A DNA stretch of 27,353 nt from Zoopage sp. CT-All (GCA_004114245.1 QZWS01000092.1:1-27353); one strand, 5' to 3'. Counted from the stretch's first letter, positions 8,374 to 18,559 are shown. Notes: generated from the sequence alone by a model not told the origin. Numbers and translations: made by a program.

Positions 8374-9855
8374 CTATCCAACTACAGCAGACTTTGCACC
8401 TGCATCTGGCTGCTTCTTCTCGCCTGGTTTGCGCCAACCCATCCAAGACCTGAGCGTAGACACAAACGCTTTCCAAGGAGACATGGCCGGTGCTTTCGGT
8501 GCTTCCATTTCTTTCTTTAAACGAGTACGATCCACCCGCTCCGGAATATACTTACCCTTATCGAGGGTATCTACTAGTTTCGATGACACTTCCGCTCTGC
8601 CAAGGGCTGCAAGGCAGTTAAGCGTTGCGTACGTCCATTCCCATTCCAAAATCTCGTCTACCTGTTGTGCACTGATTGGACCAATCCTGCTTGACGCGAC
8701 TTGTGATGACCCAAGCCCGAGAAGCGCAGAGATGACGACAGCTTCCACAAGATTCGTTGGACTAGGCCCTGCCATCAGGTGCTTTGAAAATTTCTTAACT
8801 AGTTCACGATCTGAAACGCGCCTTTTATCAAGGTCAGCATCACTCCGAGGGATCACAGAGTCAATTAACCACTTTCTGGCGAAGTTATTCCTGTCGGCGG
8901 TCGAAATAGGCGGGTCAAAGACGCTGATCAACCCAGTGACAATGTCGCGGAGGCCTGGGTGGTGACCGTTCGATTCGCGCATGCTCTTCAAGGGATTGAA
9001 GTGATGGCCGTGATACAGCATGCTACTCTGGAGAAAACCTGATATTTTCACAGCCAACGGATACGAATCCTTCAGCTCATTGACGACTCGTGATATAGCG
9101 TGCTCAAATGTCGCAACACCGCCAGTGACACGTTGGCCTTTGACATAAGGCTTGATGTCATCTGCAACAAGGCGACAGAGGAAAGCAGATAGAGCATTTC
9201 GGAGGGGTTCAGCGGCGGATTTACGGTGGATTGCATAGCGGAGTGTATAGCGGCTTTGAATATTCTCGAGCGCATTGACGAGCCATTTATATGCGCCAAT
9301 GGTCCATTCGTTGTCTGGCTGAATCTCGGTCAGCAGTGACTCCTCTTGCTTCTGTGCAAAATCTACATACCAGTTTGTGGGCGGGCGAAGGTGCATAACC
9401 ATAAGGTAGCCCATGGCAAGTGCATGCGCCAGGTCTTTCAGCGATGATTTTACCCAACCTGGCAGGAGGACGCTGTGCTGTCCCTGAGTAGTGTGCCATA
9501 GATTCTGAAGGCAAAGTATGTGCTGATCATGAGTATAGGCGGGATTGAAGCAGGACGGTAAACGCAGAGGCTCCGTACCGTACTTGCCTGGATCACCCTT
9601 AAAGTCATCGCGTATCTTGGTAAGGGCGGCAACCACCTTTTCAACTTTTGGATAGAGCAAGCTGCGTGCCAAATACTGAATCATCTCCAGACGAGCGTTC
9701 TTGCCTGCGTCGGCATACGTAGTCTTAGCGGATGTGGAGGGATGACCGACAGATGTTGCCTTTGAGCCAGCGCCATGAGGCTTCTTTCCATTGGGTGCTG
9801 TGACAACACTTGCCCATAGCAGAGCAGCAAGAATGCAGCGTGGAAGAATGTTCAT
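8374..9855 (-). CDS. Secreted protein of unknown family, copy lacking the F-box-like segment (copy 2)
   Basis: This is a 493-residue paralogue of the gene at 8140-6587. I chose the ATG at 9855 because it starts the same signal peptide (MNILPRCILAALLWAS) as copy 1; the frame extends upstream only through non-ATG codons. After the signal peptide and the GKK patch, the protein jumps straight to the segment KTTYADAGK. The proline run and F-box-like stretch of copy 1 (roughly 40 residues) are missing. Downstream the two proteins align to the end at roughly 70% identity by eye, with small in-frame insertions. The blocks LVADDIKPYVKGQRVTGG and VTGLISVFDPPISTADR are identical. The frame is intact, so this is a shortened but probably expressed family member. 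Confidence 0.85.
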   Translation of the reverse strand: MNILPRCILAALLWASVVTAPNGKKPHGAGSKATSVGHPSTSAKTTYADAGKNARLEMIQYLARSLLYPKVEKVVAALTKIRDDFKGDPGKYGTEPLRLPSCFNPAYTHDQHILCLQNLWHTTQGQHSVLLPGWVKSSLKDLAHALAMGYLMVMHLRPPTNWYVDFAQKQEESLLTEIQPDNEWTIGAYKWLVNALENIQSRYTLRYAIHRKSAAEPLRNALSAFLCRLVADDIKPYVKGQRVTGGVATFEHAISRVVNELKDSYPLAVKISGFLQSSMLYHGHHFNPLKSMRESNGHHPGLRDIVTGLISVFDPPISTADRNNFARKWLIDSVIPRSDADLDKRRVSDRELVKKFSKHLMAGPSPTNLVEAVVISALLGLGSSQVASSRIGPISAQQVDEILEWEWTYATLNCLAALGRAEVSSKLVDTLDKGKYIPERVDRTRLKKEMEAPKAPAMSPWKAFVSTLRSWMGWRKPGEKKQPDAGAKSAVVG

Positions 9856-10216
9856 TTTGTTTGTCGTGAGTGTCGGTGCGTGATGGGATTGCTGTTTACA
9901 GGTGAGGTGCGCAGACTGCAAAAAATGACCACGTTAAGCTGCTCAAGCCCGAGTCTAGTCGACAGAGAGCAATGTAGCACCTAAACACACTGTATTTGTC
10001 ATCCATCCAGGAAGAATCTCCATTAAAAATGGGCTATTATGCCAATAGCAGGGAAAGATAGAGGAAGAGGTTTGGTAATTGCAAAGCATGGATAGAAAGA
10101 GTAAGAATAGAGTGTTTGCGCAACCCACTTGACAGTGGAGCGGAATAAATACACATAGTGCCAATCGGCATGATGGGAACTTCAAACCCGCTTCTCAGAG
10201 ATTGCCCATCCCATCC
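9856..10216. other. Divergent intergenic region upstream of copy 2 and the carrier gene
   Basis: This 361-bp stretch separates two divergently transcribed genes and should carry both promoters. An AATAAATAC TATA-like run lies near 10144, about 70 bp upstream of the carrier ATG. A GTCGTGAGTGTCG block near 9867 is shared with the tandem copy. No RNA gene or other ORF is supported. Confidence 0.45.
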
Positions 10217-11231
10217 ATGCTGTCCAGCCCCATTGGTGTCCCCACGACCGCGCAGACGCCGGTGCACAGGCCAATGGCAAGCACCCTCGGCGTGAAACTC
10301 ACCTCTGGCGCCGTGGCCGGCATCACCGGAACGCTGGCAATATACCCGCTGGACATGGTCAAAACGCGCCTGCAGAATCAGCGTCCGTCGACGCTCACCG
10401 GCGAGCTGCCGTACCGCAACGGCCTCGACTGCGTTCGCCAGCTCATTCGCGTCGACGGATTCCGAGGCCTGTATCGCGGGCTGGGACCGAACCTTGTCGG
10501 GATAACGCCCGAGAAGGCCATCAAGCTGGCGGTGAACGACAGCATGCGGGAGTATCTCGCGCGTCGACGCGGCACGCCCAACGGCGTCGACGGCCTAAGC
10601 ACACTGGATGGGATGCTGGCGGGTGCTACGGCGGGATTCTGCCAGGTGGTGGCGACGAATCCCATGGAAATCGTCAAGATTCGCATGCAGGTGCAGGCTG
10701 GGACTGCGGCAACGTCCAACACACGCCGGATGACGGCCATAGAGGTGGTGCGCGGGCTCGGTCTCCGCGGACTGTATCGTGGCACGCCGGCTACGCTCCT
10801 GCGCGATGTTCCCTTCTCCGTGATATTCTTCCCGCTGCAAGCAAGACTCAAGCTTGCCTTTTCGCCCTTTGGCCCACACGACCCCCCGCCGTTCTACGCA
10901 ATCTTTCTTGGGGGCGTGGTTGCGGGAGCAGTGGCTGGTGCGGCAGTGACACCCGCAGACGTCGTCAAGACGCGTCTTCAGGCCGCGGATCGGCTCACGG
11001 TCGGCGCCAAGCTGACAGCACAGCCATTGGGAGTTGCGGCAATATTTCGCGATATTTGGGTGAATGAAGGCCCGAAGGCGTTCTTTAAAGGTGCCGGATG
11101 GCGAGCGGCAATCATTTCGGTACAGTCTGTGCTTTGGCCGAACCTAATGCTAATGTCATGGCTAGCCGCTGTTTGCGATCGCATTGCTGACGTACGAGAT
11201 ACAGCAACGATATTTCATAAGGCAAAGGTAG
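10217..11231 (+). CDS. Mitochondrial carrier, glutamate / aspartate-glutamate type (two exons)
   Basis: This encodes a 322-residue inner-membrane solute carrier of the SLC25 family with three tandem repeats. Each repeat carries the signature P-x-(D/E)-x-x-(K/R): YPLDMVKTRLQNQ, NPMEIVKIRMQVQ and TPADVVKTRLQ. The stretch ITPEKAIKLAVND and the following CQVVATNPME are typical of the glutamate carriers SLC25A18/22 and the aspartate-glutamate carriers, so glutamate is the likely substrate (inference). A 46-nt intron at 11120-11165 (GTACAG donor, GCTAAT branch-like site, GCTAG acceptor) is needed. After splicing the end reads IISPLFAIALLTYE, which matches the last helix of the family. The unspliced frame runs to 11314 with a tail unlike carriers. 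I chose the ATG at 10217; ATG 10274 (MASTLG) is an alternative. Confidence 0.88.
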
Positions 11232-11352
11232 CATCGGGAGGATTCATCGTTCAACTAGTAGTCGGAGGCGTAGACTCTCTGTATGACTCCGAAGTAGCCC
11301 GACGCTGGAAGTAGGAAGATGCTATCAGAGTGTAAGCGACGGACAGCGATAG

Positions 11353-11595
11353 TTAAGTATTGATTTTAGCAGACTGCCCTGCCTTTTTGCGATCAGACGA
11401 TGCCCTAGCGCACTCGGAGTTGAGGAAGGCGGTGTGCTGCCAAATCTTGCCTGCATAATCTGTCCATATACGAGCGATGAATCCGCGGGCAAGACTCGAA
11501 CGCGTGGCCTCTTCAGACGCTGGAGCAGTTCTGGCCATGGCAGTCATCGCGCATCTCTCCCAAAAGCATCTGCTGCACGTCCCACCCGCCGCCAT
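11353..11595 (-). CDS. Possible small hypothetical protein, antisense to the PHD gene 5' end
   Basis: This frame encodes 80 residues from ATG 11595, or 64 from ATG 11547. The C-terminal half (GFIARIWTDYAGKIW then FLNSECARASSDRK) has a composition more protein-like than a chance shadow. I do not recognise the family. It would lie convergent with the carrier and divergent from the PHD gene. If real, the PHD gene must begin at or after 11594. No transcript or homology evidence is available, so this is a weak call. Confidence 0.3.
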   Translation of the reverse strand: MAAGGTCSRCFWERCAMTAMARTAPASEEATRSSLARGFIARIWTDYAGKIWQHTAFLNSECARASSDRKKAGQSAKINT

Positions 11596-13330
11596 GAGCA
11601 GTATGCTTTCATCCGCCGCATCGCGCGTTTACTCCCCGCTCCTAGCCTCTCACCCCGTGCCGGGAAAACGCGCCTACAAGTCCATCGATGGCCGTGTTCC
11701 ACGCCGAGTCCCCGCCCGTCACCCCTCTGCAGGCTCCCTTCTCGAGAGCATTTCGCTCGAGGAGACCGAGCTCCTGCTTGCCCTTCACACCCAGGTGGTT
11801 TCGCCTACCACCGAGCACCGTTACCTCTCAACCAACATGCACGACAATGACGGCGGCCCCACGCGTCTCCTCATGGACGATGGCACCAATGGCAATGGCG
11901 CTGAAGATGAGTCCTACACCATCCGGTGCGTATGCGGCGAAGATGACGACGCTGGGTTCCAAATACAGTGCGAGCAGTGCTCTGTCTGGCAGCACGGCGT
12001 CTGTGTAGGCTATGCCTCGGAGGACGACTGCCCGGAGAATTATTACTGTGAGGTGTGTCGGCCCCAGGGTCATCCCGCGCTGTGGGGCACCGCCAAGGAG
12101 GTGATGACGCCCGTGAAGAAGCGCTCAGGAAGCAGTCGGCGAAGAGGGAGGCGTACCGCCGGAGATGGGCTGCTAACGTCATCGCCGACCATGTCTAGGA
12201 TGAAGGCGCAGGTGGATCGGTTCGGGGTTGAGGATGGGGATGTGTCCGATTTAGAGGCCCAGGAGCATGTCGCCGGCGATGAATTTGGCGTTGGAGACGA
12301 TATTGTGATTAACGATAACGAGGTGCATGATCATCGCAGCTCGGGGTCGTCGTCGCGAATCAGCGCGACTCCTGTGGCCGAAGTTAGCGTCGATGCCACC
12401 ACAGATGGCAACCTGGCCATTAACGCAACCGACGAGGACCAAGACGAGGCCAGTGTTAAGACCGAAAACGGCATGGAGAATGAGCGCGAGCCGGAGCTGA
12501 ATGGGGCCGGGAAGCCAATCAGGGAACGGAAGCAGCGGCAGCTCATAAACATGGTGCGTTTCATCAACCCGCGCAACGCGCGTAAGCGTAAGACGGAGGG
12601 CGAGGAAGACGTTGACGAGGCATTGCCAGCGATGTCTTCGATGGCCGCGGCGAGCAGCACATTGTCCAAGTCGAGCAGGGCCGTAGCACAGGCATCGACG
12701 TTGGGCCAACTTGTCCAACCTCCGGTCAAGAAACGCAATCGTGGCGCGGATTCTGCAGGTTCGGCGCGTGCCTCTGCCAGCATTACTGTCGCAGAGAAGC
12801 TGCCAAATGCTCGAATCAAGCTTGCAGCCACATCGCGTGCGGCATTGAACCGTGCTGCTCCCACGTCTCGTTCCGCCAGCAACGCAAACGCCAGTAGCGG
12901 AAAATCAGCCGTTGATCGAGATGCTAGCATATCTGATTCGGACGACGACGATGATCGCAATACGAGCGGAGCTGCTGCCCCACTGGCCCCTCCCTGCTTC
13001 AAGCCTCGACCGCTTCCCACCCGTACAAGCGTCACGGAGATGCAGCGCCGTGTCCGCGATATTCTCCGGTATATTGGCCACCTTCAGCTCGATCTTGTTA
13101 GCCGTGACTCTGTCACTTGGGCAAGCGAGCACGACGACGAGGACTATGTCAGCGATTCGGTCAGTGCCACAAAGGGCGCTGCAATGTCCAGTGCGGGGCC
13201 GGCGACAAATGGTGTCAAGCTTACTCGCAAAGAAGTTGCCAAGGCCCGGCGCGAGGATCTCGTCGAGTGCATGCAGGCGCTCACCCGCGACGCCATGTTA
13301 TGGCAGCAGAAATGGGATGCTGGTGTATAG
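11477..13330 (+). CDS. PHD-finger protein, Cti6-like (Rpd3L histone deacetylase complex subunit)
   Basis: The longest frame gives 617 residues. A complete C4HC3 PHD finger sits at about residues 150-195: C151, C153, C165, C168, H173, C176, C191 and C194, with the aromatic W171 of histone-tail binders and the phrase IQCEQCSVWQHGVC. This is the wording of Cti6 and related fungal PHD proteins, which link the Rpd3L deacetylase to methylated H3K4. A basic patch (KKRSGSSRRRGRR) follows, then a long disordered, acidic and Ser/Ala-rich middle. The C-terminal region has MQRRVRDILRYIGHLQ and ALTRDAMLWQQKW, which resemble the C-terminal motif of fungal Cti6-like proteins. The start is uncertain: ATGs at 11477, 11537, 11594 and 11837 are all in frame, and the region before residue 121 has no known domain. 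It ends 102 bp from the convergent E2 gene. Confidence 0.75.
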   Translation: MNPRARLERVASSDAGAVLAMAVIAHLSQKHLLHVPPAAMSSMLSSAASRVYSPLLASHPVPGKRAYKSIDGRVPRRVPARHPSAGSLLESISLEETELLLALHTQVVSPTTEHRYLSTNMHDNDGGPTRLLMDDGTNGNGAEDESYTIRCVCGEDDDAGFQIQCEQCSVWQHGVCVGYASEDDCPENYYCEVCRPQGHPALWGTAKEVMTPVKKRSGSSRRRGRRTAGDGLLTSSPTMSRMKAQVDRFGVEDGDVSDLEAQEHVAGDEFGVGDDIVINDNEVHDHRSSGSSSRISATPVAEVSVDATTDGNLAINATDEDQDEASVKTENGMENEREPELNGAGKPIRERKQRQLINMVRFINPRNARKRKTEGEEDVDEALPAMSSMAAASSTLSKSSRAVAQASTLGQLVQPPVKKRNRGADSAGSARASASITVAEKLPNARIKLAATSRAALNRAAPTSRSASNANASSGKSAVDRDASISDSDDDDDRNTSGAAAPLAPPCFKPRPLPTRTSVTEMQRRVRDILRYIGHLQLDLVSRDSVTWASEHDDEDYVSDSVSATKGAAMSSAGPATNGVKLTRKEVAKARREDLVECMQALTRDAMLWQQKWDAGV

Positions 13331-13432
13331 GGCAATTGCTAGCTATCGGTGCTACTGGAGCAATGTAGTTGCATATGTTACATAATAGTAATACGGGCAT
13401 GGCCTCGTGATACAGCTGCGCGCTACACCGCC

Positions 13433-15106
13433 TCAAGTAGACTCTGATCCGTTGGGACGTGTAGTCTTCTTTCTGCACAAAAGCTGACGAAGTTCCGCCG
13501 TCGATTTTTTCTGAACCGGAAGCGCGCCCGGAACGATCCAGGCAGGATTTCGCTTTGCAGCACTCGAAACTGGCAGAACCATGCTTTTACTAGGAAGAAA
13601 CACAGTGCGTGTTGGAGTTGCCAGAACTAGCGTCGTTTTTTTGCTCACCGAAATAGTTTCGTCACTGACAGGCCTAGCATCTGTCACAGAGTTCGATGGG
13701 GATGGTGTGATCCTGGATGCTCCCTTGCATGCCGGTGTTCCATCTGATGGCTCATGAGTTGCCAAGGGCGATGATTGCAACTCCAGGCCCTTCTCAAGTG
13801 GGGCAATGAAGATGCCTGGACCAGACTTGGTGAGAACTGTGGAGGACGGAGAGTGAACATCCGCTTCGGGCAACAGAGCTTGTAGCGCTTCCTTGGGAGT
13901 GCTAGCTGGATGGCCAGCTTGAGTCTTTTTAATGTACTCGATGTCTATTAGGGATTCCGGTGGTTCCGGCTGACGATCGGTATGGAGGGGGGTATGATTT
14001 GTTCTTGAAGCAGTCGCACTACTTTGCATAAGTGAAGAGCCGGTCTCTTCTCCGTCGCCGACCCGTGGTCTTTTCGGGTTTGGCAATGTCATGTCATCTG
14101 CTGGTGATTGAAAATGACTGTCGTCGTCTCCGTTCAACGCATTATCAACAACATCGCCTTTGACTGTGTGTTCAACGGGCTGGATACGTTTTCTCAACAA
14201 CAACGCTCGCTTGCTCGAATTTATTGCTGATTTTGAACCAAGTACTGTCAATCTCCCAAGTCCAGGAGAGGCAAACGACCCCACTAGCGACGCTCTCTGT
14301 TGCTGGGGGAGTGCAGAAAACAATGCCTTGGGAACGTCCTCTGGCCCCTTTTGCCCAGCTGGCGACCTCGCAGGATCAATTGAGCCTTCCAAACGACTGT
14401 TCTCTGCGATTTCTTGATCAACTGGTGCCGGACCAGGGGTCGAAGGGGGGTCTCGGCAAGGCGAACTGCCGCTCTGATCATTATCGCCAGCATGTTGCTT
14501 CGTCCATTCACTGGCCTGCTGAATGTATGCCGCTCGATCTGACTTGTACAGCGTAGCCTAGTCTAGGAATCAGCGCACACAATCATTGGGTGGCCGATAG
14601 TGTACAATTTCCCCTTCAAGCGGGTCATCAGGATTGGGCTCAGCGAGAAGCTGCCGCACAGTTTGAACCGCGTAAACTATTTCATACTGGGGTAGCCATG
14701 TTCCCTTTGTACAGTTCTTATTATAAACGCGTTAGACAGAGGCATGCGTACCGATTCGCCGACTTTGAGAAGATCCAAGCAGATCGACCCGTTTCTGCGA
14801 TCGACGTTTGGATGAAGGATCGGCGTCAGAAACCGCACCGAAGGAGGCGCGTATGGATAGCTACAGCAGCGTAAGTAAGGGCACTCTGTGTGCTGAGGCG
14901 GCGCACTTATCAACGACAGAGATAGCGAGCACGAATGTGCCGCCAAAATACGGCGTGGCGGGCGGGCCGCTAATGGCAGCGGAGAGCTCAAACAGATTGT
15001 CGTCTTGACGAGGATGAAGATAGAGAACGCCGTCGGGAAGCGCCGACACGGCGTATTTTTTGAGCTCGCGAGGGACGCGAGCCTTGCGAGCATCGAGGTT
15101 GGCCAT
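13433..15106 (-). CDS. E2 ubiquitin-conjugating enzyme, UBE2T-like, with a long C-terminal tail (four exons)
   Basis: Exons at 15106-14907, 14860-14752, 14704-14606 and 14557-13433 join to a 510-residue protein. The three introns are 46, 47 and 48 nt, with GT-AG ends. The UBC fold occupies residues 1-160. It has YFGGTFVLAIS, YPYAPPSVRFLTP, the HPN motif at 83-85 and the catalytic cysteine at 94 (NGSICLDLL). It continues with LLAEPNPDDPL and the final helix YKSDRAAYIQQASEWTKQH. The PNPDDPL to EWTKQHA portion is closest to UBE2T, the E2 of the Fanconi monoubiquitination pathway, though other class I E2s are possible. Residues 160-510 are a predicted disordered Ser/Pro-rich tail with a basic NLS-like patch (PNPKRPRVG) and a conserved-looking basic end (AELRQLLCRKK). 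A tail of this length is unusual for the family. The splice sites are inferred from frame and homology. Confidence 0.8.
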
Positions 15107-15135
15107 GACGCGTGGTTGATGGCAAAATAAATATC

Positions 15136-16269
15136 TTATGGGCACTCAGCTCTAACTCCCTTCCGTCCAAGGGCATCCCGCAAGCACCCGATGTGCCTTG
15201 GCGTGGTCACACAGCACCCACCCAGCCAGACCTCCACAGCGGCAACGCCGTCGATGGCCGCTACCACACCCTGGAGGCACTCCTGTGCCCAAATACTTTC
15301 CTCGTTCGGCACTGGGTCTTCCCACGCACCACCCCGGCCACCGGGCTCCACAAGAAACGACCGCCCATTTGGATAGACAACAACTGCGGGGATGGACAAC
15401 TCCTTTGCCTGTGAAATAATTGGCGATAGTGCAGCGAGAGCTCGTTTTCTGGGTAGGCAGTTTACGCCAACTGCCTCAAGTCCGGTGAGATGCGCGAGTT
15501 CTGCGATGGTCTCTGCAACGCTGTCGCCGTGGCCGAGGTGCGTTGGCGTGGCGCAATTGAAACTGAACCAAAATCGCAGTTGCTGAGCCGTATCAACAGC
15601 CTTCAGCGCTGTACGAATCGCGACGACTTCCGCCCGCGACGGGATTGTCTCGAATGCAATCAAAAACTCGTCGCGCGTGAGACCCACGGCGGCGGCAGCC
15701 TGCAGGATGGCCGCGATATGATCGCGATAGTGCACGGACAGCGCATCGAGCTCGGTCGTGGAATAGACACCCGCGTATTCTCGGCCGCCACCGAGCATCG
15801 CACCATACGCTCCCACACTCACCGCTATTACGACGCCGCTCGGCTCACTTCCGGCCTCGGCATAAAACGAATCGCGTGCCTGAACAGCCGCCTTTAGCCC
15901 CAACTCGACAATCTCCGCCGCCCCCACGCTCACTCCAGCCTTGTCTAGCGTCAGCTGCGACACCTGATACGTGCAGGTGGAGATCACGCTAGCGCCCGCG
16001 CGGAGATACTCGAGGTGCGCGCTGGAGACGGTGTGTGGCGCGGTGAGGAGGAGGCGTGCAGACCAAAGAGGGTCTTGGGCAAGGCCGTGCGAGGCAAGCA
16101 CCGTCTCGAGCAGTGTTCCCATACCGCCGTCAAGCAGCGTGATGTTTTGGTGGCTACCGTGGCGGAGATGCATGCTCGGTTGGGGTGACAGCGGGGATGT
16201 TGCGTCAGAAAAGCAGCCATGTGCGGATCTCATCTCACCCTGTTTTGCGGACCATGTGGTTAGTGCCAT
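15136..16269 (-). CDS. Homocysteine S-methyltransferase
   Basis: This 377-residue enzyme transfers a methyl group, usually from S-methylmethionine or S-adenosylmethionine, to homocysteine to make methionine. The zinc-binding cysteines of the family are present: C271 in VGVNC and C352-C353 in LGGCCVTTPRHI. Other family wording includes LLDGGMGT at 45-52, TCTYQ at 98-102, AFETIP at 205-210 and VYPNG at 298-302. The first about 32 residues precede the usual start of the fold, so the ATG at 16173 (MHLRHG) may be the true start. The gene is open without introns. The stop lies only 30 bp from the ATG of the E2 gene on the same strand. It resembles yeast Mht1/Sam4 enzymes. Confidence 0.9.
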   Translation of the reverse strand: MALTTWSAKQGEMRSAHGCFSDATSPLSPQPSMHLRHGSHQNITLLDGGMGTLLETVLASHGLAQDPLWSARLLLTAPHTVSSAHLEYLRAGASVISTCTYQVSQLTLDKAGVSVGAAEIVELGLKAAVQARDSFYAEAGSEPSGVVIAVSVGAYGAMLGGGREYAGVYSTTELDALSVHYRDHIAAILQAAAAVGLTRDEFLIAFETIPSRAEVVAIRTALKAVDTAQQLRFWFSFNCATPTHLGHGDSVAETIAELAHLTGLEAVGVNCLPRKRALAALSPIISQAKELSIPAVVVYPNGRSFLVEPGGRGGAWEDPVPNEESIWAQECLQGVVAAIDGVAAVEVWLGGCCVTTPRHIGCLRDALGRKGVRAECP

Positions 16270-16476
16270 TAGGGGTGTTGGACAGGTGCATGGCTCGCTG
16301 GTGCGGAGACGGCTCTAACCTCGATTCCTCTCGCAAATGCACGGAGATATGTCCGATCCATAATACAACAATGCAGGCAACAGATGGTTTCAAATCTGGA
16401 GAGTCAGTATACTATACCTGCAGAGCCACCGGCCATTTAATCCATAAATAATGCGTAGTCAAATACTCATGAGAAA

Positions 16477-18256
16477 TCATCGTTTGCCCTTTCTAGATTT
16501 ACCAGAACTCACACTTGCCATGTGCATAGCGTGGCCTGTGGCTTTGATGTGATCGAACAGCTTGTTCCGCGTGCTAAATACCAATTTGCACATGCTGCAG
16601 ATGTGCTAAATGATGATTTCAGCACCAAGCAAAGCGGGAGGCAGATAACGTGCCTTGGGCACCTCTGCATCACCGTCAGGGCCCTTCTTCTTGCCCTTCT
16701 GTCGAGATTCCTCCTCAAACACATCACTATCTTCAGACGATACAGCAGCCTCCTCCAATAGCGCCTTCTTTCCTTTATTAGGAGCCTGAGACACGGCAGA
16801 CAGGGTCACAGGCGTGGAAGCGCCAGATGATTTCTTGGATGCCTTTGCCGCAGACTTCTTCTTGCCCGACTTCTTTTGCCTCCATTCGTCGCCAGACGAA
16901 TCCATAGCACCATTCTTCAGCTGACCTAACGTCAACGCCTCATCTAGTTGAGCGGCTAGAGTATCTGATTCTTCGTCCATTTGGTGCCCAAATCGGGCCT
17001 TTTGCCTGGCCGGACTTTTCTTCAGCTGCTTCGGTGTTGCAGTTCCCGATTCTAACAAATCAATTACTACACTATTTGATTCTTGTTCATTACCATCAAG
17101 TGTTTCCTGTGCGTCCTCAAACACTTCGTCGTCAGACTCTATCCCCTCCTCGGCCAATAGTCTTCGCCGCAGATCACGCACCGTCTTTTTATGCTTTGAA
17201 CTCGCCTCGTGGTTGGCATACGCCCGCTCACTGCGAAATAGTTTATCGCACGCGGCACACTGCCACACCTCCTGTGCTGCCTCCTCATCTGCCAGCCACT
17301 CGGCCTCCAGCTCCTTCCATCCGGGGATCTCCACTTGCATCCAGAGCGCTGGGCCAGCCCTCTGCGCAGTCGCAACCGCTTCAGAGCGCCGTGCCGCCTG
17401 CAGTGCTTTGGCAGCATCCGCGCGCTCCGTTGCTTCTCGGGCGACATCTGCCAGATAAGCGCGGTGCCGAGGGTCACGTTTCCGCACAAACGCAACCAGC
17501 GATCGCACAGTCTCGTTAAACGCCCGCCGCGCCGCATCCCTGGCCGTCCTATTCTCCTTCTCCATTGTGCGCTTGACGAATCGATTGGGTGCTTCGGATA
17601 GTCGCCACTTGTCGTGCCACCGGAACGATCTCACGGTAGCGAATCCCAGCCAATGTGCGTAGAAATCTCGCAGCTCAGGAAGATAGGATACGTTGGACAT
17701 TCCGAAGGAAAGATTCTCGTACACGTAGGACGCATCGGGAGAGAGCGCGGCTGCGTCGCTGTCTTCCTTGACCGCATCCAACTCCTCCTGCGCCAACTTG
17801 CTGAACAATTTTCCGTACACAGCAAAGAAGCCCTAAGCACGCTCATCCAGCAATGATGACATGGGGAGGCGGCATCATTACATCCTCGGAATCGGAGAAT
17901 CGCCGGAAACAGTCGGGCGTAAAATACCGCATCAGATCGTCCGCGGCATGTCCCCGCGACGAAAACCACAGCGACGCGCCGTCACCGTCACCGCCGCCGC
18001 CAGCACCGCCGCTCACCTTGTCGCCCTCTTCGCGCAAGATCTCCTCGCGATGGGAATCGTACCACGCGCGCTCTTGCGGATCCGACAGCACGTCGTAGGC
18101 GACCTGCAGAGCGGCGAACATGCGCGTTGCCTCGTCAATGCGGTCCGGGTTCTTGTCTGGATGGTGCTGCAGCGCGAGGCGGCGGTAGGCGCGCTTGAGT
18201 TCGTCGGCCTTGGCGGTGCGCGGCACGTCGAGGAGAACATAGTAGCAGGTGCGCAT
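16477..18256 (-). CDS. JJJ1: Jjj1-type J-domain protein with two C2H2 zinc fingers (DNAJC21 family; three exons)
   Basis: Exons 18256-17882, 17832-16663 and 16605-16477 join to 557 residues; the introns are 49 and 57 nt. The N-terminal J domain has the HPD motif at residues 32-34. The DNAJC21/Jjj1 core then appears (SLGF-type [12 protein letters not shown] and [19 protein letters not shown]), followed by the first zinc finger CAACDKLF with HEASSKH. The third exon supplies the second finger, [23 protein letters not shown], which only appears after splicing. The family is a co-chaperone that stimulates Hsp70 (Ssa) on cytosolic pre-60S ribosomes, with Rei1, to release Arx1. The middle region is acidic and lysine-rich. 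The second donor (GTGCCC) is weak but is the one that keeps frame with the finger. The gene ends in a basic KSRKGKR tail. Confidence 0.88.
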
Positions 18257-18559
18257 TGCGCACGGGATGGCTGCTGCTGGTTGGAGGAGTCATCGCATGT
18301 TGCAGCACTGCCAGGCACAAGATAGCGAGTGCACACTTCATCACGGCGCTTAGTCTTGCAGCCAACTACACCGAGTTCCGTGGCAATACTACAGTAGGGC
18401 GGGATGAGCCATGTGGCTCGCTGGAACCAACTTGTGCAGGCCCGCTGATTACACGCATCAGCCGCACCTTTCACTGCCACCTAATCGGAATGTACTACAT
18501 TCACTGGTTTCCAGCAGCTGCAAACTGTCTCGGGTATGCGCAACAATGTAGCCTGTATC
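18257..18559. other. Intergenic region between the J-protein gene start and the pseudokinase gene stop
   Basis: The J-protein promoter should lie here. The part from about 18481 to 18559 closely matches 20362-20476, downstream of the shortened pseudokinase paralogue, including the block GCGCAACAATGTA near 18540. The 3' untranslated region was therefore duplicated with the gene. No RNA or additional gene is supported. Confidence 0.5.

Noticed and set aside
11166-11314. Unspliced C-terminal extension of the carrier
   Set aside because: The residues do not match the carrier family, while removal of the 46-nt intron restores the expected last helix and an earlier stop.
11485-11515. GTTCGAGTC on the minus strand, another T-loop-like string
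   Set aside because: The bases around it do not pair as a T arm and no cloverleaf can be drawn.
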